Source: CAVZBW01 sp963778465 (GTDB taxonomy: Bacteria > Actinomycetota > Acidimicrobiia > Acidimicrobiales > RAAP-2). From it: 64,000 bases of DNA. Shown here piece by piece: positions 1 to 8,866 of the stretch (positions are counted from its first letter, which is position 1; each line of letters begins with the position of its first letter). The stretch lies in assembly GCA_963778465.1 (NCBI GenBank), contig CAVZUK010000002.1:1393890-1457889 (forward strand). Direction: 5' to 3'. The notes under the pieces were generated by a model, which worked only from the letters and a program-made list of their open reading frames with translations, did no database searches and was not told where the DNA came from. Both the position numbers and the translations under genes were made by a program.

Positions 1-2
1 GC

Positions 3-1055
3 GACGGCGAGGGTCCCAACATGATCCTCGACGACGGCGGCGACGCGACGCTGCTGGTCCACCGCGGCGCGGAGTTCGAGCAGGCCGGCGCCGTTCCTGC
101 GCCGGGGCCGGCCGACTCCGAAGAGTACCGGGTGGTTCTCGCCCTCCTCGAGAGGTCCCTCTCGGAGGAGCCGGGGCGATGGACCAAGATCGCGGCGGGC
201 ATCCGGGGGGTGACCGAGGAGACCACGACGGGCGTGCACCGCCTGTACCAGATGCAGGAGGCCGGCACGCTCCTGTTCGCCGCCATCAACGTCAACGACG
301 CGGTCACGAAGTCCAAGTTCGACAACCGCTACGGGTGCCGGCACTCACTCATCGACGGGATCAAGCGGGGCACGGACGTCTTGATCGGCGGCAAGGTCGC
401 CGTGGTCTGCGGCTACGGCGACGTGGGCAAGGGGTGCTGCGAGTCGCTGCGGGGCCAGGGGGCCCGAGTGGTGGTCACCGAGATCGACCCGATCTGCGCG
501 CTGCAGGCCGTGATGGACGGGTACCAGGTGGCGACGCTGGACGACGTCGTCGAGACCGCCGATATCTTCGTGACGGCGACGGGCAACCGGAGCGTCATCA
601 CGGCCGCAGACATGGTACGGATGAAGCACCAGGCCATCGTCGGGAACATCGGTCACTTCGACAACGAGATCGACATGGCGGGGCTTGCGGAGACTCCCGG
701 CATCGAGCGGATCCGGATCAAGGCCCAGGTCGACGAGTGGCGGTTCGACGACGGCCACTCGATCATCGTGCTCTCGGAGGGCCGGTTGCTCAACCTGGGC
801 AACGCCACCGGACACCCGAGCTTCGTGATGTCGACCTCCTTTGCCAACCAGACCATCGCCCAGGTCGAGCTCTTCACGAAGCCCGAGCAGTACGAGCGGC
901 GCGTCTACGTGCTGGCCAAGCACCTCGACGAGAAGGTGGCCCGCCTCCACCTGGGTGCCCTTGGGGCGCACCTGACGGAGCTCACGACCGACCAGGCGGA
1001 TTACCTGGGCGTGCCGGTGGAGGGGCCGTACAAGCCCGACCACTACCGGTACTGA
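3..1055 (+). CDS. ahcY: S-adenosylhomocysteine hydrolase, 5'-truncated by the window edge
   Basis: Hydrolyses S-adenosylhomocysteine to adenosine and homocysteine in the cytosol, clearing the inhibitory by-product of SAM-dependent methylation. The frame is open to the window edge: codons from base 3 read DGEGPN before the internal ATG at 21, so the true start lies outside. Visible landmarks are the GPNMILDDGGDAT motif at the left edge, the Rossmann-type NAD site GYGDVGKG, the adjacent TEIDPICALQA segment, and the family's hallmark C-terminus PYKPDHYRY. About 350 residues are present; family members are about 420-490, so only the N-terminal substrate-domain part is missing. No anomaly is seen in the visible part. 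Confidence 0.97.
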   Translation, partial: DGEGPNMILDDGGDATLLVHRGAEFEQAGAVPAPGPADSEEYRVVLALLERSLSEEPGRWTKIAAGIRGVTEETTTGVHRLYQMQEAGTLLFAAINVNDAVTKSKFDNRYGCRHSLIDGIKRGTDVLIGGKVAVVCGYGDVGKGCCESLRGQGARVVVTEIDPICALQAVMDGYQVATLDDVVETADIFVTATGNRSVITAADMVRMKHQAIVGNIGHFDNEIDMAGLAETPGIERIRIKAQVDEWRFDDGHSIIVLSEGRLLNLGNATGHPSFVMSTSFANQTIAQVELFTKPEQYERRVYVLAKHLDEKVARLHLGALGAHLTELTTDQADYLGVPVEGPYKPDHYRY

Positions 1056-1094
1056 GGCCCCGCGGTTCGGCAAGGGCCGGTCCCCAAGCCTCTG

Positions 1095-2207
1095 GTGTCC
1101 GCGTCGAGCCCGGGGTCCGGCACCGCCTGCCGCGATAGGCCACCGGTCCGCCTGGTCCAGTCCGAGGTCCCGATCGAGCCGGCGGGATCCTGCCCGTCCT
1201 GCGGGAATCCCGCCGTGCCGGGCGACCTGCACTGCGTGGGTTGCGGGCACTCCCTCGGCCGTTTCGGCCTGCTCGGCGTGATCGGGCAGGGAGCCACGTC
1301 GACCGTGTACCTCGCCCTGGACCGTCCGGCGGCGCGCCGGGTGGCGCTCAAGGTGTACGACGGATCGGGCTCCGGGGCCGATGGCGTCTCGAGGTCGCAG
1401 TGGGAGGCGGAGGTGGCCGGACGGCTGCGTCACCCCTGCGTGGTTCCCGTGCACGAGCTGCTGCTCGACGGCGGTCCCTTCCCGGTGGCGGTCATGGAGC
1501 ACGTCGAGGGCGCCTCGCTGCGGCAGGTGCTCGCGAGGGCGGGGCGATTGGCGCCCGACCAGGTGCTCGACCTGGTCGACGGCGCGCTGCAGGCGCTCGT
1601 CCACGTGCATCGACAGGGCCTGGTCCATGGCGACGTCAAGCCGGAGAACGTGCGTGTCGCGTCGCGTGGCCCCTCGATGCTGCTCGACTTCGGCAGTGCC
1701 AGCGCGGCCGGGGCTCGTGGTCGTGGCGGGAGCCCGGGCTACGTGAGCCCCGAGGCGGCGGCCGGGCGGCCGGTCGACCAGCGCAGCGACGTCTTCGCAT
1801 GTGGTGCGCTGCTCCACGAGTGCCTGGTGGGCGGGCCTCCGGGGCGCATCGCCGGTGCCGCCGGCGGGCTCTCGCCGCTGTCGGCGTGGCGCCTCCGGGG
1901 GGCGTGGCGATCGGTGGTGGCAAGCTCGCTGGCCACCGATCCGAGCGCGCGTCCCCAGGACGCCGAGACGCTGCGTGAGCTGGTGCACGCCGCCGCGCGC
2001 CGCTCGCGACGCCGAGCGCGGCGGGTGCGTGTGGCCCTCTTGGCCGCGGCCCTCTGTGGCTTGGCCGCCGGCCTGGCGGCGGTCGTCTGGCGGGACGTGC
2101 CCGTGGGCGCCGCCGTCGTCGGCCTCCTCCTGGTGGCGGTCGTCGGGGCGACGCAGGAGCTGCTCGGTCGCCGCGTCATGCGGTGTCGCTCCCGCACGCG
2201 GCGCTGA
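1095..2207 (+). CDS. Zinc-ribbon Ser/Thr protein kinase-like membrane protein
   Basis: The start is GTG at 1095, 39 bases after ahcY. Residues about 25-45 form a zinc ribbon (CPSCGNPAV then CVGCG). A Hanks-type kinase fold follows: glycine loop GVIGQGATSTVY, VALKVY lysine, catalytic loop HGDVKPEN, metal-binding DFG, and SPEA in place of APE. The HRD arginine is glycine here, so this is a non-RD kinase and activation-loop phosphorylation may not be needed. The C-terminus carries two predicted membrane helices (VALLAAALCGLAAGLAAVV and VGAAVVGLLLVAVVGA) after a basic stretch, so the kinase domain should face the cytosol. The substrate is unknown. All core catalytic residues are present, so activity is plausible but not shown. 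Confidence 0.85.
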   Translation: MSASSPGSGTACRDRPPVRLVQSEVPIEPAGSCPSCGNPAVPGDLHCVGCGHSLGRFGLLGVIGQGATSTVYLALDRPAARRVALKVYDGSGSGADGVSRSQWEAEVAGRLRHPCVVPVHELLLDGGPFPVAVMEHVEGASLRQVLARAGRLAPDQVLDLVDGALQALVHVHRQGLVHGDVKPENVRVASRGPSMLLDFGSASAAGARGRGGSPGYVSPEAAAGRPVDQRSDVFACGALLHECLVGGPPGRIAGAAGGLSPLSAWRLRGAWRSVVASSLATDPSARPQDAETLRELVHAAARRSRRRARRVRVALLAAALCGLAAGLAAVVWRDVPVGAAVVGLLLVAVVGATQELLGRRVMRCRSRTRR

Positions 2208-2359
2208 GCGCCGGGCCCCGGCCCTGCACGAGAACCCGGCCCCACAAGCCCGACCCTCCGCGAAAAGTCGCGCCGGCCTGTCGATTTGAACCGTCTGCCC
2301 CGTCGTAAGTGGTGAGTGCAGTGCACGACCGACAGAGACGGAGAGAAAGGAAACGGACG

Positions 2360-2674
2360 ATGGCGAAGTACGTGTTGGCTTACCGGGGCGGTGCGGGGAT
2401 GGCGGCGACGCCCGAGGAGCAGGAGAAGGCCATGCAGGTCTGGATGAGCTGGTTCGGATCGCTCGGCGACGCCGTCGTCGACGTCGGCAATCCGTTTGGC
2501 CCGTCGTCCTCGGTGGCCTCTGACGGTTCGGTCTCCCAAGGTGGCGCTTCGTCGCTCAGCGGGTACTCGATCGTCACCGCGGACACGCTGGCGCAGGCCG
2601 CGGGACTGGCCAAGGGCTGCCCCGTCCTCGAGGGAGGCGGCGCGGTGGACGTCTACGAAACCATCGCGATGTGA
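2360..2674 (+). CDS. YCII/DGPF-domain-like small protein
   Basis: A 104-residue soluble protein beginning MAKYVLAYRGGAGM. The ATG at 2360 is preferred over an upstream in-frame GTG (2309) because a purine-rich GAGAAAGGAA ribosome site lies just before it. The pattern fits the YCII-related (DGPF) fold: an N-terminal beta strand YVLAYRGG, a helix starting TPEEQEKAMQVWMSWF, a GNPFGP loop, then strands ending GAVDVYETIAM. Family members are small ferredoxin-like proteins often linked to ECF sigma factors; no sigma factor is nearby. The biochemical role is unknown. It stands alone, with a strong hairpin directly after its stop codon. Confidence 0.75.
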   Translation: MAKYVLAYRGGAGMAATPEEQEKAMQVWMSWFGSLGDAVVDVGNPFGPSSSVASDGSVSQGGASSLSGYSIVTADTLAQAAGLAKGCPVLEGGGAVDVYETIAM

Positions 2675-2692
2675 GGGCGATCATCTGAACCC

Positions 2693-2742
2693 CGGTGGCC
2701 CCGGGGCGGTGCCGGACCTGCCGCGCTGCCCCGGGGCCACCG
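2693..2742 (+). terminator. Strong GC hairpin after the YCII-like gene
   Basis: A perfect 15-base inverted repeat (arms 2693-2707 and 2728-2742, CGGTGGCCCCGGGGC and its complement) with a 20-base loop lies 18 bases after the stop codon at 2674. Only a weak T-tract (GTTTA) follows, so it is a terminator-like hairpin of the kind common in high-GC actinobacteria. Confidence 0.6.
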
Positions 2743-2808
2743 CGCGTTTACGCCCAGCTCCTGGATGATTTTCGTCTTGGCGGTCTTCGGACGAATACGA
2801 GCCCGCCG

Positions 2809-2873
2809 CTTGGGTATCTCAAGGTTGGCCCCGCACGAGGCGCGGGGCTTCCGGCCAGGATGGGAGACCCAAG
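2809..2873 (+). ncRNA. Candidate structured 5' leader of the secreted protein gene at 2877
   Basis: An outer stem pairs CTTGGG...TCTC (2809-2820, bulge TA) with GAGACCCAAG (2864-2873), whose last base is only three bases before the ATG. Inside it, GCCCCGC (2828-2834) pairs with GCGGGGC (2842-2848) around a seven-base loop, and flanking TTGGCC can pair with GGCCAG. The outer stem would bury the ribosome site. I could not match it to c-di-GMP, c-di-AMP, SAM, cobalamin, glycine, ZTP or fluoride riboswitch consensus motifs. It could be an uncharacterised riboswitch or simply a translation-limiting hairpin. Confidence 0.35.
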
Positions 2874-2876
2874 AGA

Positions 2877-3569
2877 ATGCTTGCAGACCCCTCGTACCAG
2901 CCGAGCCGTCGCGTCGCTGCCCGATCCTCGCACCGAGCGGGCTGCGGCCCTGCCCGGCGGTCGGCGGGCAGGCTCCTCGGGAGCATCGCCTTGGCCGGAG
3001 GAGTCGTGGCCGGTGGTGTGACCATACCGAGCCTCGCGTCGTCGAGCGTGGCGTCGGGGGCGGGTCTGTCCTACACCGGACCGCCCCCGATCGTGCAGGC
3101 CATCGAGGCCCTGCTGGGGCGAGTCGGGTTCACCTGCACGTACCAACCGCAGAGTGAGCCGGCCCTGACCTGCACCGGCAAGATCGGCTCGTTCACGGTC
3201 ACGATCTCGATCCCGGCGGGCACCTTCCCGGCGGCTACCCAGGTCGTCGTGACCGACGCGTCGGCTCCAGCCGGGGGGTCTGGAGATCCGCCGACCCCGC
3301 TGCCTGCGGGGTTGCACCGTCGACTCCTCGGTTTTGGGATCGGCTTCTTCGAGCACGGTAGGCCGGTGACGCCACCCCCCGGTGCCGTGACCGCTTCGGT
3401 ATCCGGACCGGGCATCGGTTCGGACACGAGGTTGCTGCGGCTCGAGGGTTCGAGCCTGCAGGGGGTGTCCGCCGCGGTCAACAGCGGCACGACGTCGTTC
3501 GGCGTGGGCGGCAATCGCAACTTCGAGCTCGCGACGAGCGCGGCGGCGGCGGGTCGCGGACGGCGGTAG
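2877..3569 (+). CDS. Secreted protein of unknown function
   Basis: A 230-residue protein with a long basic N-terminus (RRVAARSSHRAG, then RRSAGR) followed by a hydrophobic export segment LLGSIALAGGVVAGGVTIP and a small-residue cleavage region around SLASSSVASG. The mature part has two cysteines (FTCTYQ and LTCTGK) that could form a disulfide. It contains a beta-rich segment (FTVTISIPAGTFPAATQVVVTD) that recalls a ZU5-like or Ig-like strand pattern, but I do not recognise the family. The start is ATG 2877; the ribosome site is weak (AAGAGA) and lies beside the structured leader described separately. It is followed 72 bases later by another exported protein. Confidence 0.65.
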   Translation: MLADPSYQPSRRVAARSSHRAGCGPARRSAGRLLGSIALAGGVVAGGVTIPSLASSSVASGAGLSYTGPPPIVQAIEALLGRVGFTCTYQPQSEPALTCTGKIGSFTVTISIPAGTFPAATQVVVTDASAPAGGSGDPPTPLPAGLHRRLLGFGIGFFEHGRPVTPPPGAVTASVSGPGIGSDTRLLRLEGSSLQGVSAAVNSGTTSFGVGGNRNFELATSAAAAGRGRR

Positions 3570-3641
3570 GAGATCGCCGGTTCGAGCACAGTGACGTCGG
3601 TCAAAGTCCGACCGCTTTGGCGAAAGAGGGGCACGTCGAGA

Positions 3642-4535
3642 ATGCGATGGCATGTGAGGGCGCGGTCGCTCGCGCTCGTGAGCGCCGCGGTATGCGTCCT
3701 TGGGTCGTGGGTTGGCGAGGCGGGGGCGTCCGGGCACGGTCGCCAGTCGTCGAAGCCGGCGAGGGTGATCGCCGGCCCGGCCGGGCTGATCGCCGGCACC
3801 GGTCCGCAGCCCAACGGCACCCTCTGGCTCCTGGCCGGGTCGGCGGCGTCCAAGAACCTCCGCTCCGTGGCGTTGAACGGATCGCCGACGGCCAGGACGG
3901 TGCTCCCCGTGAGCGGGGGCGCCCAGGACGTCGTCGAGTCCTCCTCTGGACTCCTCGCGCTCGGGCTCGCGAGCTCCGATGCGGGAGCCCTGCAGCTCCT
4001 CAACGCCGCCAACGGATCCGTGGTGAACACGGTGGCGGTTCCGGGGCCCGTGCAGGCCGTGGCGGCGGGTAGCGACGGTTCGACCTTCTACGTCCTCGAC
4101 GGCACCGCCACGGCGCGCACCGTGACCGTGGTGAGCTCCCTCACCGCCCAGATCACGAGCGAGATCCCGGTCCCGGGCGACACGGTCTCCGCCGAGCCCG
4201 ACCCCACGCAGCCCCGGCTCTTCGCCCTCGAGTCTGACGGGACCGTCAAGGTCTTCTCCACCTCCGGGGGGCGGCTCTTGTCCAGCTTTCCCGTCGGGAA
4301 GGGGACTCGACGATTGGCGATCTCCAACGACGGGACGACGCTGTACGTCCTGAAGCAGGTCGGCGCGAGCGACGACGTAGGGATCGTCAACGTGGCGACG
4401 CAGCGGCAGATGACCGCCATTCCCGCTCCGGGCGACACGGTGGACGTCCAGGTCTCGCTCGACGGGAGCCAGCTCTACGACATGGTGGGCACGCAGCGCT
4501 ACGGCAATATCCAGCTGTTCGCGACGGGCCGTTAG
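3642..4535 (+). CDS. Secreted YVTN/YncE-like beta-propeller protein
   Basis: Starting at ATG 3642 gives a clean signal peptide (MRWHVRARSLALVSAAVCVL, then an AGASG cleavage region) and places an AGAGGGG ribosome site 10 bases upstream; a GTG at 3591 would add 17 basic residues. The mature chain has repeated four-stranded units with motifs such as TFYVLDG, RLFALESDGTVKVFST, RLAISNDGTTLYVLK and VQVSLDGSQLYDMV. This is the signature of surface-layer YVTN beta-propellers, probably 5-7 blades in about 260 residues. Such proteins act as extracellular binding platforms; no catalytic site is visible. It lies just upstream of two polytopic membrane proteins and may belong to the same cell-surface unit. 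Confidence 0.75.
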   Translation: MRWHVRARSLALVSAAVCVLGSWVGEAGASGHGRQSSKPARVIAGPAGLIAGTGPQPNGTLWLLAGSAASKNLRSVALNGSPTARTVLPVSGGAQDVVESSSGLLALGLASSDAGALQLLNAANGSVVNTVAVPGPVQAVAAGSDGSTFYVLDGTATARTVTVVSSLTAQITSEIPVPGDTVSAEPDPTQPRLFALESDGTVKVFSTSGGRLLSSFPVGKGTRRLAISNDGTTLYVLKQVGASDDVGIVNVATQRQMTAIPAPGDTVDVQVSLDGSQLYDMVGTQRYGNIQLFATGR

Positions 4536-4571
4536 GGATCGGTCCCACGTGAGCGGGCACCCCTCGGGACG

Positions 4572-6743
4572 GTGAAGAGCCCGACCGCGGTCGCCGTCCG
4601 CGAGATGTGGAGCCGGCCGTGGGTCCGTCCCGTGCACCGGCGCAGCCAGCCCGTCGTCGACGAGCCCCGGGCCGACCGGTCGCCCGCATCCCGGGCGTGG
4701 TGGACGGTCGTCGGGATCACCTTCATCTTTTGGGCGTTCCAGCTGTTCGGCTACGTCGACCTCCGACCCTGGGTCGCCCTCCCCGTCGTCCTCCTCGGGG
4801 CCTGGGGTCTCGCCACCGTGGCGGCCAGCTGGACGACGCAGACCCCGAACCGCCGCCTCGCCGGCACACTCGCGTGGGGGAGCCTCGCGGTGGCCGTGCT
4901 CGCGCTGCTCCTCTGGAGCTACCTCCAGATCCTGACCGCTCCGGCCTACGGCACGGACGAGATCGCCTTCGACCAGTACGCCGCCCAACTGCTCGTGCAC
5001 GGGCTCAACCCGTACGCGCACTCCATGGCGCCGGCGATGGCGCTGTTCCACTTGCCACCCAACGCCTACACGTTCCAGCTCGACGGGCACCCCGTGACCG
5101 CCCTCTCCTACCCGTCACTGGCCTTCCTCGTGTACTCGCCCTTCCTGCTCGCCGGCTGGAGCACCCAGATGGCGGTCGTGGTCAACGTCTTGGCCTGGGG
5201 GGCGGGGATCGTGCTCGCCTTCTGGCTCCTGCCCAAGCCGGTCCGCCCGATGGCGATCGTGGTGGGGAGCCTCGGCACCTACATCGGGTACGCCGTCGGG
5301 GGCGTGACCGATGCACTGTTCGTGCCCCTGCTCATCGGCGCCGTCTACCGCTGGGACCGGTTCGGGTCCACTCACGGCCTGCGGGCCTGGCGTGGCCCCA
5401 TCCTGCTCGGGCTGGCCATGGCCGTGAAGCAGACGCCGTGGTTGGTCCTCCCGTTCCTCGTCGCCGGGATCGGCCTCGAGGGCTGGAAGTCCGAGTCGGT
5501 GCGGAGGGGCTGCACGAACGCCCTCCGTTACCTCGGCATCGTCCTCGGCGCCTTCCTCGTCCCCAACCTCCCCTTTGTCATCCTGAGCGCGCACCAGTGG
5601 GTGCACGGGGTGTTGACGCCCATCACGAGCCAGACCGTGCCGGCGGGGCAGGGGGTGGTCGGGCTGAGCCTCTTCCTCGGGATCGGCGGGGGGTCGTTGG
5701 CGGCATACAGCGCGATGGTGCTCGTCGTCCTCGTGGCGCTGCTGGCCGCCTTCGTCGTGACGTACCCGGCGAGCAAGACCTGGGCGGTCGTCTGTCCCGC
5801 CGTGATCCTCTTCTTCTCCGGCCGTTCCTTCGGCAGCTACCTCGTCAACCTGCTGCCCGCGGCAGCCGTTGCCGCATTCACCGTGCAGCGGGGCATCGTG
5901 GCGGGCCGGGAGCGGCATGACGCGCAGGGGATCCCCTGGGCGGAACGGCGAAGGCCTCGGGTCGGGCGCGCCGTGCCCTGGCGCCACGGCAGGTGGGCGC
6001 TCGGCGGGGGGGTACTGGCCGTGCTCGTTGCCCTCGCCGTCGTCCTGACCAGCCGTCCGCCACTCTCGGTCCGCATCACCTCGGTCAGCACGTCGGGCCA
6101 GCTGGCGACGGTGGTGGTGGTGGGCGTCGAGGTGACCAACCACACCGGCACGCCACAGCGCCCGTCCTTCTCCGTCGAGAGCGGGGGGGTGTTGACGGCG
6201 TTCTGGGTGGCTCGAGGAGGTCCGCCCCTCGTGCCCCCGCACCGAAGCGTCCACTACACGCTCCTGTCACCCAACTTCCCGTCCCAGCCACCCGTCACGG
6301 GCGGCTTCCAGGTGGTGGCCTTCACGTCCCATCCCGGCACCCTCTCCCGCAGCGGTTCGTTCGTCCCGACGGTGCTGCACGTGGGGCTCACGCCGAGCGC
6401 CGTGAGCGCGCCCGTTCCGCTCGGCCGACCGGTGACGCTGCAGGCACAGCTGCTCGACAACCTCGATCGGCCCGTCTCGCGCACCGGCGTGCCCGTCTAC
6501 CTCGGACAGGTCATCTACGCCCAGGCGGGCCTCGAGTACAGCCAGGCGGTCATCAACGACGCCCAGCAGGGCCAGACCCCCGTCGTGGCGTACACGAACG
6601 GCCGGGGGATCGCCACGTTCGTGGTGAAGGGGACGCAGTCGTCGACCGATCCCGTGTACTTCGAGGCCAATCTCGTGAGCTCGACGCAGTTCTATCCGTT
6701 CGGCTACTCGGAGATCCTCCCGATCCGATTCGAGTCGCCATGA
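4572..6743 (+). CDS. GT-C/GT87-like membrane glycosyltransferase with extracytoplasmic Ig-like C-terminus
   Basis: A 723-residue protein starting at GTG 4572. Residues about 40-440 contain roughly ten membrane helices. After the second to third helix comes the loop YGTDEIAFDQYAAQLLVHG, followed by LNPYAH, which resembles the first extracytoplasmic loop of polyprenyl-phosphate-dependent GT-C mannosyltransferases (DUF2029/GT87); the acidic residues there would be catalytic candidates. A last helix (LGGGVLAVLVALAVVLT, about 475-495) leads to a 220-residue beta-rich extracytoplasmic tail with an Ig-like or big-domain pattern (GRPVTLQAQLLDNLDRPV, GRGIATFVVKG). The tail is unusual for this family and may bind the acceptor glycan. 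The stop overlaps the next start (ATGA), implying translational coupling. Substrate unknown. Confidence 0.7.
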   Translation: MKSPTAVAVREMWSRPWVRPVHRRSQPVVDEPRADRSPASRAWWTVVGITFIFWAFQLFGYVDLRPWVALPVVLLGAWGLATVAASWTTQTPNRRLAGTLAWGSLAVAVLALLLWSYLQILTAPAYGTDEIAFDQYAAQLLVHGLNPYAHSMAPAMALFHLPPNAYTFQLDGHPVTALSYPSLAFLVYSPFLLAGWSTQMAVVVNVLAWGAGIVLAFWLLPKPVRPMAIVVGSLGTYIGYAVGGVTDALFVPLLIGAVYRWDRFGSTHGLRAWRGPILLGLAMAVKQTPWLVLPFLVAGIGLEGWKSESVRRGCTNALRYLGIVLGAFLVPNLPFVILSAHQWVHGVLTPITSQTVPAGQGVVGLSLFLGIGGGSLAAYSAMVLVVLVALLAAFVVTYPASKTWAVVCPAVILFFSGRSFGSYLVNLLPAAAVAAFTVQRGIVAGRERHDAQGIPWAERRRPRVGRAVPWRHGRWALGGGVLAVLVALAVVLTSRPPLSVRITSVSTSGQLATVVVVGVEVTNHTGTPQRPSFSVESGGVLTAFWVARGGPPLVPPHRSVHYTLLSPNFPSQPPVTGGFQVVAFTSHPGTLSRSGSFVPTVLHVGLTPSAVSAPVPLGRPVTLQAQLLDNLDRPVSRTGVPVYLGQVIYAQAGLEYSQAVINDAQQGQTPVVAYTNGRGIATFVVKGTQSSTDPVYFEANLVSSTQFYPFGYSEILPIRFESP

Positions 6744-8866
6744 CGTCGACCCTCGAGCTCGAGCGGCGGACCCCCGATGTCGAGGTGCCGGCGGTCGGGG
6801 CCGGTCCGCCCACCCGGCAGGCCCCGGAGCGCTGGTTGCGGTTCGTCCGGCGTGGCGCGTGGGTCCTCTTCGGACTCCAGTTCGTCTGTCTCGCCATCTG
6901 GAGCGCCCTTCTCTATTCGCGGTTCTCGATCACCAACGACGGTGCGCTCTATCTGCAGGGTTTCCACCTGCTGAGCCAGGGCCACCTCGACCCCTACGAC
7001 ACGATCGGTCGGTTCCCCCTGTGGAAGGACCACTTCACGCTGGCGTGGTGGCCCATCTCGCTGTTCGACCTCGTGTGGCCCCACGACCTGCTGATGATGT
7101 GGCTGCAGGACGCGGCACTCGTGGCGGGCGAGGTCGTGGCGTTCCGGTGGATGTGGGAGATCATCGACCGGTCCCGGTCGCGGATCGCACCCTGGTGGCC
7201 GCCGATCCTCGGCGCCGTCGGGCTCGTGCTGCTCGTCGCCAACCCCTGGAACGCCTGGTCGCTGTCGTTCGACATCCACTCCGAGCCGTTTGCCACGCCG
7301 TTCATCCTGGGCGCGGCCTACGACTTCTCCCGAGGGAGGGCCCGTCGGGCGTGGGTGTGGGTGGCCATCACCCTCCTCTTCGGCGACGTGGCGGCGAGCT
7401 GGGTCATCGGTCTGGCCCTGAGCGCCGTTATCGCTGCGTACTGGACCCGCGGGCGCCACCTCTTGCGCACCGGTGTCCTCTTGGCGTGCGCCGGGGGTGG
7501 ATGGATCGCGCTGACGAGCCTCGTCGGCGGGACCGGATCGGTGTTGGCGGCGACCTTTGGCTACCTGGCCGTGCGCGCCGGCGAGCCGCCCCCGACCAAG
7601 GTCACGGTCCCCCAGGTGCTGTCGGGGGCCGTCCACCACCCCGGGACGGCCCTGAGCGTGCTGTGGGGACATCGCCTCAACGTCCTGGCCGACCTCTCGC
7701 CCGTCGGGTGGGTGGGCATGCTCACGCCGTGGACCTTCGGGGTGCCGCTCGTCGTCCTGCTGACGAACAACGCGACGCCCTTCAGCGTCTTTTCGATCCC
7801 GACCTTCCAGAGCGTGCCCGTCTACGGATTCGCTGCGGTCGGCACGATCGTGATCCTGGCTTGGCTCGCGGCCGGCAGGCTGCGCGTGCCCGCCTGGTTG
7901 CCGGTGCCGGCGAGCATGCGACCGCCGGACTCCGGCACGCGCCGCGCACGTCGACTCGTCGCCATCCCGCGGTGGCTGTCTCTTCTCGTGTGCGGCCTCC
8001 TCGTGGTCAACGCCGTCGTCTGGGCGGCGATCTGGTTCCCCCCGATGAAGTCCACCTGGGTCCGCATCTCGGCCGGCCAGGCCGAGAGCCTCTCTTCGAT
8101 CGAGCGACGGATCGCCCCCGGAGACGAGGTGGTGGCGTCCCAGGGCGTGGTCGGCAGGTTCGCCGACCGGGCCGAGGTGTACGACCTCACCGCAGGCAAC
8201 GATCACATACCGATGCGCTCGTCGACGGTGTGGTTCATCGTGGTGCCCAACGCAGGGATCGAGACCCAGTCGGTCAACGGGGCGCTCGGCACGCTGGGGG
8301 CGCTCGGCTGGCTCGGCGCCACGCTCGTGTCTCACGACGCAGGCATCTGGGCGTTTCGTTGGCATCCCCCGCGCGGGCTGCGGGCGCTGAACTTCCCCGA
8401 TCGCCCGACGACGGTGCCCGCGTGGGCGAGCCCGGGAGCTGCAGGCGTCGCCGTGCTGGACGGCCCGACCGCGGACTGGCGCGTCGCGAGCAACGGCCGG
8501 CGTGGCTACGTCGTCTCGGGCGACTACTGGAAGCGAAACGTGGGCCACTTCGTGGCCGGTGCCTCCCTCGCGACCGACACGGCGACCTACCTCGAGGTCT
8601 GGAACGTCAACGGCAACCAGATGGTGGCGCGCGAGGAGATACCGCCGACCAACGGCCGCAAGGAGGAGGTGACCGTACCCTTCCCCGTGACGACGGCCCA
8701 CCCCAATGCGACGAGCTTTCCCGGTTGGGGACCCTTCCGCATCGAGCCGGTCGAAGGTCCGGTCGGCCAGACCTACGAGATCCGGTTGTGGACCCCCGCA
8801 GGAGGCGTGGCGACGGTCTACTCCCTCTCCCTCCGGGGCCAGCAGGTGACGGCCGGAGCCGGATAG
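6740..8866 (+). CDS. DUF2079-like polytopic membrane protein
   Basis: ATG 6740 overlaps the upstream stop by four bases, and 708 residues follow. After a cytoplasmic N-terminus of about 40 residues, helices start at WVLFGLQFVCLAIWSALLY. The loop TNDGALYLQGFHLLSQGHLD and the later KDHFTLAWWPISLFDLVWP match the D...(W/F)...HF architecture of DUF2079 predicted membrane proteins, which are distantly GT-C-like. Further helices run to about residue 430 (LLVCGLLVVNAVVWAAIWF). The last 280 residues are extracytoplasmic and beta-rich (GDEVVASQGVVGRF, TATYLEVWNVNG). The family function is not established; by fold and by coupling to the preceding transferase I infer a role in surface glycan or glycolipid assembly. 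Confidence 0.7.
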   Translation: MTSTLELERRTPDVEVPAVGAGPPTRQAPERWLRFVRRGAWVLFGLQFVCLAIWSALLYSRFSITNDGALYLQGFHLLSQGHLDPYDTIGRFPLWKDHFTLAWWPISLFDLVWPHDLLMMWLQDAALVAGEVVAFRWMWEIIDRSRSRIAPWWPPILGAVGLVLLVANPWNAWSLSFDIHSEPFATPFILGAAYDFSRGRARRAWVWVAITLLFGDVAASWVIGLALSAVIAAYWTRGRHLLRTGVLLACAGGGWIALTSLVGGTGSVLAATFGYLAVRAGEPPPTKVTVPQVLSGAVHHPGTALSVLWGHRLNVLADLSPVGWVGMLTPWTFGVPLVVLLTNNATPFSVFSIPTFQSVPVYGFAAVGTIVILAWLAAGRLRVPAWLPVPASMRPPDSGTRRARRLVAIPRWLSLLVCGLLVVNAVVWAAIWFPPMKSTWVRISAGQAESLSSIERRIAPGDEVVASQGVVGRFADRAEVYDLTAGNDHIPMRSSTVWFIVVPNAGIETQSVNGALGTLGALGWLGATLVSHDAGIWAFRWHPPRGLRALNFPDRPTTVPAWASPGAAGVAVLDGPTADWRVASNGRRGYVVSGDYWKRNVGHFVAGASLATDTATYLEVWNVNGNQMVAREEIPPTNGRKEEVTVPFPVTTAHPNATSFPGWGPFRIEPVEGPVGQTYEIRLWTPAGGVATVYSLSLRGQQVTAGAG

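Noticed and set aside
2858..2868. A 5S-rRNA-like GGATGGGAGACC stretch
   Set aside because: Only this short motif matches; the surrounding 120 bases do not fold as 5S rRNA and no rRNA operon is near.
2809..2873. Known c-di-GMP, c-di-AMP, cobalamin, SAM or glycine riboswitch
   Set aside because: The conserved core motifs of these classes are missing, so only a structured leader of unknown class is reported.
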